A DNA stretch of 64,000 nt, taken from assembly GCA_905183005.1 (NCBI GenBank), contig CAJJDO010000018.1, positions 512,716 through 576,715 on the forward strand, read 5' to 3'. Below, in pieces: positions 11,971 to 22,162 of this stretch. The DNA is from Paramecium pentaurelia. Taxonomy: Eukaryota; Ciliophora; Oligohymenophorea; Peniculida; Parameciidae. Below the pieces are notes generated by a model, which had not been told where the DNA came from, made no database searches, and saw only the letters and a program-made list of their open reading frames with translations. The position numbers were made by a program, and so were the translations under genes. Numbering within the stretch: position 1 is the stretch's first letter; each line of letters starts with the position of its first letter.

Positions 11971-13324
11971 TCATGCTATTGGATTTTAATATAAATTAGT
12001 TGGTACTTTAGGACTCTTAAAATATATTTAATAAAAATTAATTTTTCTTAAGAATTACATCAATGGAATAATTAAATCAGAATGTAATTTATAACTAATA
12101 TGATCCATATCTTCAGCCAAATGTAAAATACATATTTCAGCAGAACAATTTTCTATTTATTCTTTATTCTTTTTACCTTTTAATTTTTATGCTTATGAAT
12201 GAGGTATCATATCATCTTTCTTTCCATGTAAAATAAAAGTTGGAGATGTTACATCATTTATATTTACTAAATTGTTAAATCTTTATCTAATTAAATGTTA
12301 AACCCATGTTCCCACAAATCTAACATAATCTCGAACAGCATCCTTCAAAGAAGTAAATGGAGACATTAAAACTAAACAACCAGGCTTATGTTTGCTTGCT
12401 AAATAGGTTGCAGGACCAGATCCTATTGATCTTCCAAAGATCATTATAGATTTTTCTTCATAGCCTATTTTTTTAGTCAAATAGTTATAAACGTAATCAG
12501 CATCATTTTATATAGCTTCAGCAGAAGTTTAAACTTGATTGTATTTTCCATACCCTGGATATTCTACTGCCAAAACTGAAATCTTTTCTTACTATGAGAT
12601 AGTGATACTTACAAAACATTACGAAGATGTATCAAAAATGTATATGATTAACTGATATCTTCAGCATTCCCATGAAAATACACAACAATATTTGACGAAT
12701 TTTCGTATTTGATAAGCAAACAAGGAATGTATCCAATAATGTTTCCATCTCTTTTGCTGGTTTTTTTCTATTATATGATTGTGTCCTATTTTTTATTGAA
12801 TTAAAGAAAATGAGGAGAACTTCTACTTGTAGTTTCTCTTTTTTTAGCCCGTGTGAACTAATTTTATTAAATACTGCTAATTTTTGTCTTCCCAATGTTG
12901 TAAACAGATTCCTAATTTAATTTTGATAATTTGTCCTATAAATCCTCTTCATAATCAAATATATCAAATTCTGGTGATCCTATTTCTTTTTCTTCAAACT
13001 CAAAATTTTCAACTAAATTTTATTTATTAGAATGAACCCGATGTATATTTGGGAATTAAGGTATTGGTTGTTTTTGAAATTCTCTATCACTTTTATAAAT
13101 TCTTACTATTGATCATCAATCAAAGATAATTATTCTTCTTCTACTTGTTGAGTTGACTATTTGACAAATATAACCATATTTTTCTTTGTTTTTCTTTTAA
13201 CATAATTCTAAAAATTTGGATAAAGTGCTGAATGTTTTGGTATCCATAATATTCTACCTTCATCAAAATACCCAATATCTAAAGTCTCTTTAGGAGCAGG
13301 AAAAAAAATGAAATCTAGGTCCAT
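11971..13324 (-). CDS. ABHD17-type alpha/beta hydrolase (probable protein depalmitoylase)
   Basis: A 434-residue protein with two introns (23 and 26 nt). The N-terminus FFPAPKETLDIGYF matches the short hydrophobic start of ciliate ABHD17-like proteins. Then comes IVVYFHGNAEDIS (oxyanion-hole region), VEYPGYGKYN, the nucleophile elbow FGRSIGSGPA (Ser), LMSPFTSLKDAVRD, HGKKDDMIPH with the acid Asp, and a late His in EDMDHISY. The triad is therefore complete. ABHD17 enzymes remove palmitate from membrane-anchored signalling proteins. A Gln/Ser-rich insert of about 110 residues separates the N-terminal motif from the hydrolase core. The stop lies 55 bases from the CLU stop (convergent). Confidence 0.9.
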
Positions 13325-13700
13325 TTAGTTATAAATATTTATTATTTATTTTACTTAATTCATTATAATTTTTATTTATTCTACTTTTATGAAATTTAAT
13401 TCAAGAAAATAATATTGATTAAGTATTGTAAAATAAATTTACTAATTTAGATTAAGAGATTAAATAATATCTAAGATAAAAATTGACGAAATATTAATTC
13501 ATTTAAATTTTAAGAATCCAAAAATATTATAAACTAAATGATTAATTTGATGATAGATCTATTAGTAATAAAAAGTAATATTTTTTAATTACTATTAAAT
13601 GAGTAATTAATTAATGATATATTTTGCAATAACATTATAAAATACTATATTTATTATCAAATATTGATAATTTAATAATATTTAGGATTAAGGCCTAAGA
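13325..13700. other. Intergenic, AT-rich, up to the retrotransposon relic
   Basis: About 375 bases with no coding signal. It lies between the hydrolase start and the LINE-like relic. The relic's 5' boundary is not sharply defined; base composition becomes clearly less AT-rich near 13700. Confidence 0.55.
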
Positions 13701-13758
13701 ATTCACACTACAAGAAAGCAGTCAACAGTGCTTTCATGCTAGCTCATCAAACAACAGC

Positions 13759-14503
13759 ATGAGTATTAAAGCGAGCATATGCTCGCAAAATATAATATCA
13801 GAAACTCCAAATAATGAATTAATTATACTTTCGTGAAACATCTCTTCAATTAAAACAGAAACTCTTAATGAAGCTAAACTAATAGGAGCACATATATTAT
13901 GTTTGCAGGAAACAAGAAAAAGAAGTTGCTAACTCTCCCTCATATACATATTATAACAAACTCAGAAATCACAATCCAAATAGAGGAGGAGGAATAACGG
14001 TTGGGATTCATAAGCAATTCTTTTCCAAGAATATATCTAATATACTGCCTAAGGTCCATGAGTTATTAGAATGCTTTTTAATTCAAATAACAGGTTAACG
14101 ATTAGAATTATTTATACTAAATATTTACTCACCTTTAAAATAGTATTATTAAAAATCAAAAAAAGCTATAGAAAACTTTATTTTAAAGCTCATGCTAGCA
14201 AAGGGAAAAGCATTATTTATAATTTGTGGTGATATCAATTATCCAAAAAATTTAATGCCCTTCATGAAGGATGATGTTATTACAATCTAATAGTACACAT
14301 TCAAAAGAATTATAGAATAAAAAGAAGTTAAAAGTAAAACAGACTGTATACTGGTAAACTAAAATTTGTAAGTCCATCATAATGTTTATTAGACAGACTA
14401 ATCAGATCACCTTATTTTAGTAGCTAAAATCTAACTATAAAAATCACATCTATCAACTAAGCAATACTAGTTCTACCCAATCAAAACAATATTTATCTTT
14501 TGA
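13759..14503 (+). pseudogene. LINE endonuclease domain, broken
   Basis: The remains read NISSIK, HILCLQETRKR, NRGGGITVGIHKQF, LFILNIYSPL, IICGDINYP, SKTDCILVN and the terminal TDQSDHLILVA. These are the ordered motifs of the exonuclease-endonuclease-phosphatase fold of LINE elements, including the Q-E-T-R, G-D and S-D-H blocks. In active elements this domain nicks target DNA to prime reverse transcription. A TGA at 13834 stands where these proteins usually have Trp before N-I. A one-base shift near 13920 separates Q-E-T-R from the remainder, and the frame closes at 14501. Confidence 0.8.
13771..13786. repeat. Perfect 16-bp palindrome GCGAGCATATGCTCGC
   Basis: The sequence equals its own reverse complement and is strikingly GC-rich for this genome. 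It lies a few codons into the endonuclease frame. Just upstream, TCATGCT (about 13736) and AGCATGA (13756-13762) form another inverted pair. Together they could fold as hairpins at the RNA level near the 5' end of the element. Confidence 0.8.
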
Positions 14504-14504
14504 A

Positions 14505-16402
14505 CTCTATGATAAGTTAAGAAAAATCATTTAAATAGTTTTACTTAGAGATACAAAAGAAAATAAATTAAATTCAATGCTTTTAGAGAACAGCACAAAC
14601 TTTAAAAAGAATCAGTCAAAGCTATACCAATCAATAAATATTACTTTACAAAATATTGAATAATAAATCAAAAGTAACAAATCGGAAAAAGCCTTTAAAT
14701 CGATAAATAAAATCTTAATTATGAACCAGTCCAAGAGAGATGGTAGTATCATGAACTGTTTCATAGATGGTGAGTCGCTCATCAGCTGTAAAAAATAAAT
14801 TCTTTAAAATTGTTTATAATAACTTGCCGTTTTTTAATAAATATAAATAAAACTCCCCATTATAACTACCCAAATTGAATCCAATATCTATTGAAGAATT
14901 TTAATTTTTGATCTAATATCCGATAAATGGCTTAAACAACATGGAACATACGAAATGCTCTCTAATTTATGGTCTTAAGAAACTGCAGATTTAGTATTAA
15001 ACTTTGGTGAAAATCGCTTGATTCCAATAAATAAAGCATACCCAAGCATTACAGAAAAAGACTACTTTAGATCTATAATAGTGCAAAGTCCAATTATGAA
15101 ATGGCAAGAGCTTAGATTCCTACATAAAATTCAAAAATTTTGTGAAAAGCACATCATTAAAGAATAGTTTGGTTTCATAAGAGGTGTTGGAACTCAACCA
15201 TAAATACTTAAACTCATAACTGATTTGTAAAAGTTTTGTAAAAAAGATCAAAGAGTAGTTATATTTATTGATTTTCGATCGGCTTACAACTGTGCAGATA
15301 TGACAATATTATTCAACTTTTTTAATATAATGCATGTATTGAATAAAGAAGAAACAATTTTTCTTAGAAACTTAATGAGTTGGTAATATGTATAATATGA
15401 TAAACAGAAAATAGCATTCAAAAATGGGGTGCCATAAGGAAGTGTACTATCACCGTTTCTATTTGACATATATACTCACGTTTTTATAATAAAACTGGAA
15501 TAAAATTTTGATTCAAGTAAAATAGATCATTTTTACCTTTATGCTGATGATTTAGCATTTATTTGTAAGGAATAAAATATAGAATAACTATTAAATTGCT
15601 TGTAATCTGCTTCAAGAGAAATGAATCTGCATATAAATATAAAGAAATGTGTCTTAATAAAGATTTGTAAAACAATATAAAGGAAATAGTAGATATAGGA
15701 TAAGCTTAGAGTAGCTATGGCATTAATTTTCAGAATTCTTACAAATACCTTGGTGTAGAAATAGATGGTAAAGGTAGTATAAATCAACATTTAATTAATA
15801 TTTAGAAAAAAATTAGATATATAGAGTTTCAAGTCTCAAGACTGTCTAGGAAGTTTACATAGGGAAATTAATTTCTACTGTGGAATATATATGTAAGACC
15901 TTAAATATAATATATATTCCCTTTAATGTATACCTAAAATAAGAGTTGTAGAAAAATTGAACAACTATGGAAACAAAGCCTGAAAATGATTATGGAACTT
16001 CCAAAATCTACTAAAGATAAATTTTTACAACTAATTTAAGGGAACTGCTAAGATCTTGCCATGGAATAGTAATGAAAAAATGCGATAAAGTGCTAATTTA
16101 GACAAGGACTAGAAATTATTGAAGAGGAAGCTGGAAAAAGTAAAAAACACCTGGAAAATTTTGGTGTTATGAATCTTTCGAATAATATCAGAAGATTGTT
16201 TATGCTAAATCTTAGAATGTGCAAAGAGCACACTAATTGGAGATGTGGAATAAAACACCTGAATTAGGTTCGTTCAATTAATATCTATGATATTATCGAC
16301 TGCGCACTAAAATAGAGAGCATGGGCTAACATTAAAAAAGAAACTGAATGCAGAATCCAAGAAATCTTAGAAAAGTACGAAGGGGATTATATGGAGTAAT
16401 GA
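14505..16402 (+). pseudogene. LINE reverse transcriptase, broken
   Basis: From about 14505 the frame gives ELYDKLRKIIQIVLL and then reverse-transcriptase blocks: VVIFIDFRSAYNCAD (first catalytic Asp), NGVPQGSVLSPFLFDIY, and FYLYADDLAFICKEQ with the Y-A-D-D active site. These are followed by MNLHINIKKC and YKYLGVEIDGKG. A TGA at 14892 interrupts the upstream part, a shift near 15650 separates the palm from the C-terminal part, and another TGA lies at 16073. The catalytic motifs themselves are intact, so loss of function comes from the stops and shifts. No RNase H or zinc knuckle was recognised. Confidence 0.82.
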
Positions 16403-16404
16403 TT

Positions 16405-16436
16405 AATATTATTTAAATAATTAAATAAATAATATT
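16405..16436. repeat. 11-bp inverted repeat with 10-nt loop just past the LINE stop
   Basis: AATATTATTTA at 16405-16415 is matched by TAAATAATATT at 16426-16436. It begins two bases after the last TGA of the reverse transcriptase. It may be a 3' hairpin of the element, but AT-rich inverted repeats also arise by chance here. Confidence 0.6.
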
Positions 16437-17463
16437 GAGATTCAAAAATATCATACTTTTTTACTACTTACAATTAAGTAATTTATTATTTAATATATAC
16501 ATATTAATTATTGAAATTCAATTAAACATAAATATTGATATATTTTATTATATTTGAAAGAAATTTCTTTTGTAATTAAAATTTGTTATATCACTTTTGT
16601 ACCAATTTACATATAATTTAGTTTTTTAACTTCACAATTTTTAATAATTATATATAATATAAAATATAATTTCAACATTCATAAAATATTATAAGTGAAA
16701 ATAAGAAAGAAACATTTTTAATTAAATAGACAATATATTTAAAAATAATTAAACATTTAAACTGACCTTATTAATTATGTAAGCATCCTGATTTGACTTT
16801 TAAATGAGATTTAAAAAATCATATGTCTTATGAATAATATTCAAATATATTGAAATGAGTTGTTTGTTTTTTTATTGAATACTTGAATAATTTAATAAGT
16901 ATTTTATGATGAGAATATGATGAATCCTTTTCAATACATCATTTTAAATCTTTGAATTAAAAAGAGATTTAAAACATAAGAATATTACGATGTTGAGAAG
17001 ACTTTGAATTGAAATTTGTATTAGAATTTCAAAAAAAAAATTAAATAAAAAAATTGAGGAAAGGATAATTAATTAAAAAAAGGGTTCAGAAACTCAATAA
17101 AAATATAAAAGTTTAATTTATGGTAATTTGATTTAAGGATTAATCAATTTTAAGCATTTTTTATGTTTATATCAAAACAAAAAATGAATTATAATTTAAT
17201 AATATTTCTTAACAATGAATATTTTATTATTATTGTCTATTTTCATTAAGTTAATATAATATATATGTAACATATTTCAATTCTCTTTTTAATATTGGTT
17301 ATTTGATAATATTTGATAAAAATTTATTATAAAAGCTTTAGAATTTCTAATTAATATAAATTAAGCATTATTTACCAATTTCTTAGAATTCATAATAAAA
17401 GTAATCATTCTAATCCAATAATTTAATTAATTAAAGGGAATCCAATTGATTTTGACATGAAAA
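16437..17463. other. Intergenic, very AT-rich
   Basis: About 1 kb, the longest clearly empty stretch of the window. Many homopolymer A and T runs and no frame with protein-like composition on either strand. It may include the 3' untranslated tail of the LINE relic. Confidence 0.6.
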
Positions 17464-18087
17464 ATGTAATATGAGTTAGATAGGTTATGTATGATATTGT
17501 TAAATCTGAGATTTCTAAATTCTAAGATTACTCTTATTGCAACTCAACCGAACTCTAATAATGTTTAAATTAAAAAGTAGCATGATAAATATACTATGGC
17601 TAAACATATTGGTACTGAAAAACATAACAGAAAATTATGTTATAATAACATAAGGAAAGAATTTAGAACTGTTTTATTGTTTTTTTGGGTATATGTGATT
17701 AGTTTAAAATATCCTTTATTTAGGGTTAAACTATAAATATCATGAAGGACTTTTAAGTTAAAATTCATAATGCAGTTGATATAAAATAAGCTATGATTAA
17801 TCTATGTCAATTGTTATTATATTCATATATATATTATCTTGAAATCTCTACCCGAAATATTAGATCAATTAACAATATATTATGCTAGAGATAGAATGAT
17901 ACATTTCAAAGAAGATCATGATTTTTTATTTAACAATCAAATAAGAGGTTTAAAATATGTTCAAGCTTAATTAGTAATTTATTTAGCTGTTTTTATTGAT
18001 TTAAATGTTTTTAAAGTTAAAATGATACATAATTTCCTAAAAAATTACTTAAAAAATTTGATATAATATAACTTGGAATAGCACTGA
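17464..18087 (+). CDS. Tentative small gene with His-rich zinc-finger-like segment
   Basis: From ATG 17464 the frame gives MQYELDRLCMILLNLRFLNS and then KKQHDKYTMAKHIGTEKH, a spacing seen in U1/matrin-type zinc fingers, though the usual Cys pair is not visible. Further on, KDFQVKIHNAVDIKQAMINL and YYARDRMIHFKEDHDFLFNN look clearly coding. Joining these parts to the TGA at 18085 needs introns of 35 and 58 nt, longer than the genome norm, although the sum is in frame (176 aa). It may instead be a decaying gene. I do not recognise the family. Confidence 0.35.
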
Positions 18088-18242
18088 TTAGTATTTAGGT
18101 ATTAGTATGGTTACAATAGTTAATAAAGATGTTTATATTGAAATGATTGTGATATTGAAAGAGTTTGTAAATAGATAGTGATTTTATTATAATTTATATT
18201 CAGGGTTGATAAATATTATCTTGTTATTAAAATTTTTATTAA

Positions 18243-19181
18243 ATGGGGAAAGACAAAAAGAAGAGTAGAAGTAGAAGCAAATCTGGTAAAAAGAAAGAGA
18301 AGAAAGAAAAGAAGGAAAAGAAATCAAAAGCAAAGAAAGATTCAATAAAGAAGGAGTCCATTAAAAAAAAAGAATCTTTAAAAAAGGAATCTCAAAAGAA
18401 AAATAAAAAGTAAAAAGAATCAAAAAAAAAGGATAATAAGAGTAGAAAGAAAAGTCAAAGTCCATCCCCAATGAATGCTTAAAAAAAATAGGCCTAGGAT
18501 GAATAGAAGTTGAAGGAGGGCGAATAGAAGCGATTATCAAGATTAATGAAAGCAAAACTAATTAAATTTTAGAATTCAGATGATGATGATGATGATGATA
18601 AAAAAGAATTTGTTTATAAAGATCCTGAAGTAATTGAACCAATTTTACCACCAGATGAATAATTAATTTATGATTGGTCATAAAGAAATTAAGAAAAATA
18701 AATATAAGATGCATTAAAAAAATGTAGATTGGTGGGAGAGAAATTATTTTATGATTCTGATGGAATTGAAGAGGATGATAATCCAGATGAATAATTTTAA
18801 GATGAAAATTGTACAGATAATAAATAAGATGCAAAAATGTAAGAAGAATATGATTAGGAAATGTAGAAACAAAATGAAAAGGTAGATAAAGAATAATAAT
18901 AAAGATTTTTGATAGAGAAAAAAACATTAAATAATGATAGTGATAGTGATAGCGAAGATGAAGTTGCATCTAATGCTAAATTATTTACAAAAAATTTATT
19001 ATCTATTTCAAAATTGTTCTTCTATTTTATTTTGAAACAAGAAATTAGAACTCTTTTTAGTTTTATTAAATGTCATTTTCACAAAACTTAAAGTAAGAAA
19101 TTTCTTTAAAAATTAAATAACTTTAATAATTATGGAAATTACAATTTTTTTTGTTGTTGTTCCTAATATATGTCTACTTGA
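18243..19181 (+). CDS. Lys-rich/acidic low-complexity protein, uncharacterised
   Basis: A 312-residue, intronless frame. Residues 1-95 are dominated by Lys, Ser and Arg (MGKDKKKSRSRSKS at the start), typical of nuclear or nucleolar proteins. Next is a run of seven Asp encoded by GAT, then a mixed globular-looking segment (FVYKDPEVIEPILPPDEQLI, CRLVGEKLFYDSDGI) and a second acidic Ser/Asp/Glu stretch (NNDSDSDSEDE). The last 60 residues are hydrophobic and Cys/Phe-rich and may be partly untranslated if an intron was missed. A ribosome-biogenesis or chromatin role would fit the composition but is only inference. Confidence 0.7.
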
Positions 19182-19803
19182 AAAATTGTATATATGGATT
19201 TGATTTAAATATATACTTTTTATAAAATAATATTATATAATTTTAATTATTTATTTAATAAATATACAAATATGTATTTGATGAATATATTGAGTATTAT
19301 TAATTTATGATAATATTAGTTTGATATTAATAAATATATTGATATTTTGTAATCACTAATAAAGTCATCTTATATTATTTTTAATTTTCTATTCTCTAAT
19401 AAAATTATACTTCTTTTTATCTCAAAAAAAGATTTTGGGATTCCAGCAATGTAAATATCTACTGGGCTCAATCTTTATGAAATATAATCTTCCCAATTAT
19501 GTTAAACTTACAATATTCTTACTATAAACTCTATTTTTTATAAGAGGTTTATGATTGTTAGATTATATTGAAAGAATAATTACTTTTGTATATTAAAATA
19601 TATATGAATCAATTAGATATAAAAATATTCAACAATAATATTATATTTTCTCTAAAATATTATATTTAGAAAGAAGTTGAAGTCAAGATTATTGTTTGAA
19701 TAAATTAATTGTTCTTAATTATACAATTCATAGAGAATTTGAAATTAGAAATTTATGATAAGTTCAGTCTTTATTTTATTAATAATTATTTTAACGAATA
19801 GAA
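19182..19803. other. Gap with an unresolved coding-like patch on the minus strand
   Basis: About 620 bases. On the minus strand, 19340-19520 reads NWEDYISQRLSPVDIYIAGI followed by PKSFFEIKRSIILLENRK, which has ordinary protein composition. I found no convincing start, intron or stop. It may be a short gene, an exon, or a relic. The rest is AT-rich and empty. Confidence 0.35.
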
Positions 19804-21641
19804 ATGAGTTTTTAATCAATTTCATCTTCAGATTTATCAGATTCAGATGAAATGACTTTCATAAAAACTGATTAAGAAAGAATTTTAAAAAATTCAAACA
19901 TATTAAAGAATGATAATAATGAAAGCAACAGTTGTTAAAGGCATCCAAATAAAAAAGTAATTATTTATTAATATTTAGGCAAAATTTTATGTATAACAAA
20001 ATAGTAGTTAATTATTTTGTTCAAAATGTGCTTTAAATTTAGCTTTGTAAGGCCTTTAGATAGAGGAAACATAAGAAGTATAATTGGAAATATAAAGGAA
20101 AGATAAAATAAATAACTTTCAGAAAGATTTACATTAAGCTCTTTAATAATGTGATTAAAAATTAGTTAACTTAAATGATATTAAAGATAAATTAATAAGA
20201 TAATGGGAAGAATAGAATATGAATTGTGAAGAATTTTTTAATGTAGTTCAAAAAACAACTAATTAATTGAGGTAAACATACTATTAAAAATTCTAAAATG
20301 ATTATACTACTTCATAAAATCAAGTTTAAGAATAAGTAGATAATATAAAACTATTAATACAATAATTGAAATAATTTTCTATTGATATATTTACAAATCA
20401 TGATAACATAGTTAAAAAAATGGAAATGAAACCTTTTGATGAGATTATGCAAAAATATTAAAAAAAAGTAGATGAAATCAAATGTCAATCATTTCATAGT
20501 CAATTTTAAATATCTTTAAAGTAGCTAAATATTGATTAAAATTAAATTCTAACATTTATGAATAAAATGTGTTATAATTTGCTAATAAAAAATGATAGTA
20601 TGGAATATAATTAAAAGACAATGACTAGTTAATAAAATTTTGAATGCAATTTGTCTAATAATTAAAATTATATTGACATAATTGAAAATGAAGAAATTCA
20701 TAGTCCCATCTCTATTATGAATTAAATACAACTATAATCTCCAATTCGTTAATAATTTAATAAATTTGATTCAATTAATTCAAATCCTGTAAGAAGTAAT
20801 GCAAATACACCTGAAAGTTGGAAATAAAAGCCTAGTTTAAGAAGAGATAACATAACACCAAATGATAAAATATCCTATTAAAATAGTTCTCGTGTTTTAG
20901 AGTAAGTTAGTTCAAAAAAAGCTCTTTAAAAATAATTAATTGATAAATACTCTTATTAATGTAATGAAAAATAAAAAACTACAACTGATTATGAAAGAAT
21001 TAGTGAAAAATCTTGTTCAATATTAAATAACAATCTTAGTTGTTTTTAAATATAAAAATTTCTAAAAGAAGCTGAAAGAGGTAGTCTTGAAGACAGAGAA
21101 TTGACACCAAAATAAAAAGTGATTACTGCTAGTAAATCTATTATGTATGGTTAAAATTATAATAATCAAATTAAGAATCATTCGAACTAAAAATGTATTT
21201 ATATGATTGTTAAATTTAGCTTAGTAAAATCTGATATAAAATTATCTCCATAAATAACAAAATGGTTCGGTTCCAAATTTAAAATCAGTTTCTCATTAAC
21301 AAAAACAAAATGACACTGTATAATTACATCGTCAACAAGAGGGACATTTAAGGTCTAAATCAAAATAAATTAAACCTCAATCTATAGAATAAGATAGTAA
21401 AAAATAATTTATTATTAATGCTGGAGTTAATTCAGTATCCTTACCTTAAAATGAAGACACTTTAAAAGATAAAATATTAAAAGAGCTATGTAGTCATCCC
21501 AGTGAATCAGTTTATGGTCAAGTATTAAAAAATCATTAATAAAAATAAAAAAATTACAAACCAACCAGCAAAGAAAATTTTGAATGGACTTCTTAGAAAA
21601 ATAGAACAATAGGATAAAATACAAATAAGAAATTATAATGA
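19804..21641 (+). CDS. B-box-like zinc-binding, Gln/Asn-rich protein
   Basis: A 596-residue protein with introns of 22 and 25 nt. Near the N-terminus CQRHPNKKAKFYVQ followed by LFCSKCALNLALQG gives the Cys-His-Cys-Cys pattern common in ciliate B-box-type zinc proteins. A coiled-coil region follows (LEIQRKDKINNFQKDLHQAL). The remainder is Gln-, Asn- and Ser-rich with scattered SP and TP sites (NTPESW, LTPKQK), suggesting phosphorylation. No RING or other catalytic domain is seen. Role unknown; such proteins are numerous in Paramecium and Tetrahymena. The first Met opens a Ser/Asp-rich leader. Confidence 0.78.
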
Positions 21642-22162
21642 TTTATGTATTTCAAATAAATCTCCAAGTATATTTTTTGTTTAGCTTATATTTTAATAAT
21701 CTTTAATTAATTTTATGATCATATATTTAATTTCTAAAATCTTTTTTTTCTAAAATTAAAATCATCATGTTTCTTTTAGGTAAATCATTAATTCTATGTA
21801 TTTAAGTTAATTTAATAAGCCAATTTGAAATAAAGAAGAATTTCATTCACTAAATAATGATATATTTTCCACAAAATCCTTTTGTAATATTGAAATCTTT
21901 GCATTTATTAATTAATTCATTATAAATGAAAAGTGAGAGAATAATTTATAAACCATCTTCTCTTATTTAAAGTTAATAATCGATTTATATAGTAAATACA
22001 TTTGTAATTCGAATGAAAAAGATCAAATCAATATTTTAATTTATTTAATATTAAATAATAAAAGGATATTGGAATATATATAAATCTATTTATTTCCAAG
22101 ATAAATGAAAAGTATATATGAGATCAAATGCCTAAAAAATATATTAATAACATATTGTAGAA
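21642..22162. other. Intergenic, AT-rich
   Basis: About 520 bases between two genes on the same strand. No coding signal detected. It should contain the promoter of the piggyBac-derived gene. Confidence 0.6.

Larger units (their letters stand above)
13701..16402 (+). mobile_element. Decayed non-LTR retrotransposon (LINE-like), endonuclease plus reverse transcriptase
   Basis: About 2.7 kb with higher GC and different codon use than the neighbouring genes. It encodes, in broken frames, an apurinic-type endonuclease followed by a reverse transcriptase, the domain order of non-LTR elements. I see three internal TGA stops (13834, 14892, 16073) and three frameshifts (near 13920, 14400-14490 and 15650), so it cannot make an intact protein. 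Glutamines use TAA/TAG, so it evolved in a host with this code. No target-site duplication or A-tail is obvious. It sits between two ordinary genes. Confidence 0.85.

Noticed and set aside
12632..12895. Separate minus-strand frame inside the hydrolase gene
   Set aside because: Another frame of the same strand; the hydrolase frame with two introns carries the catalytic motifs.
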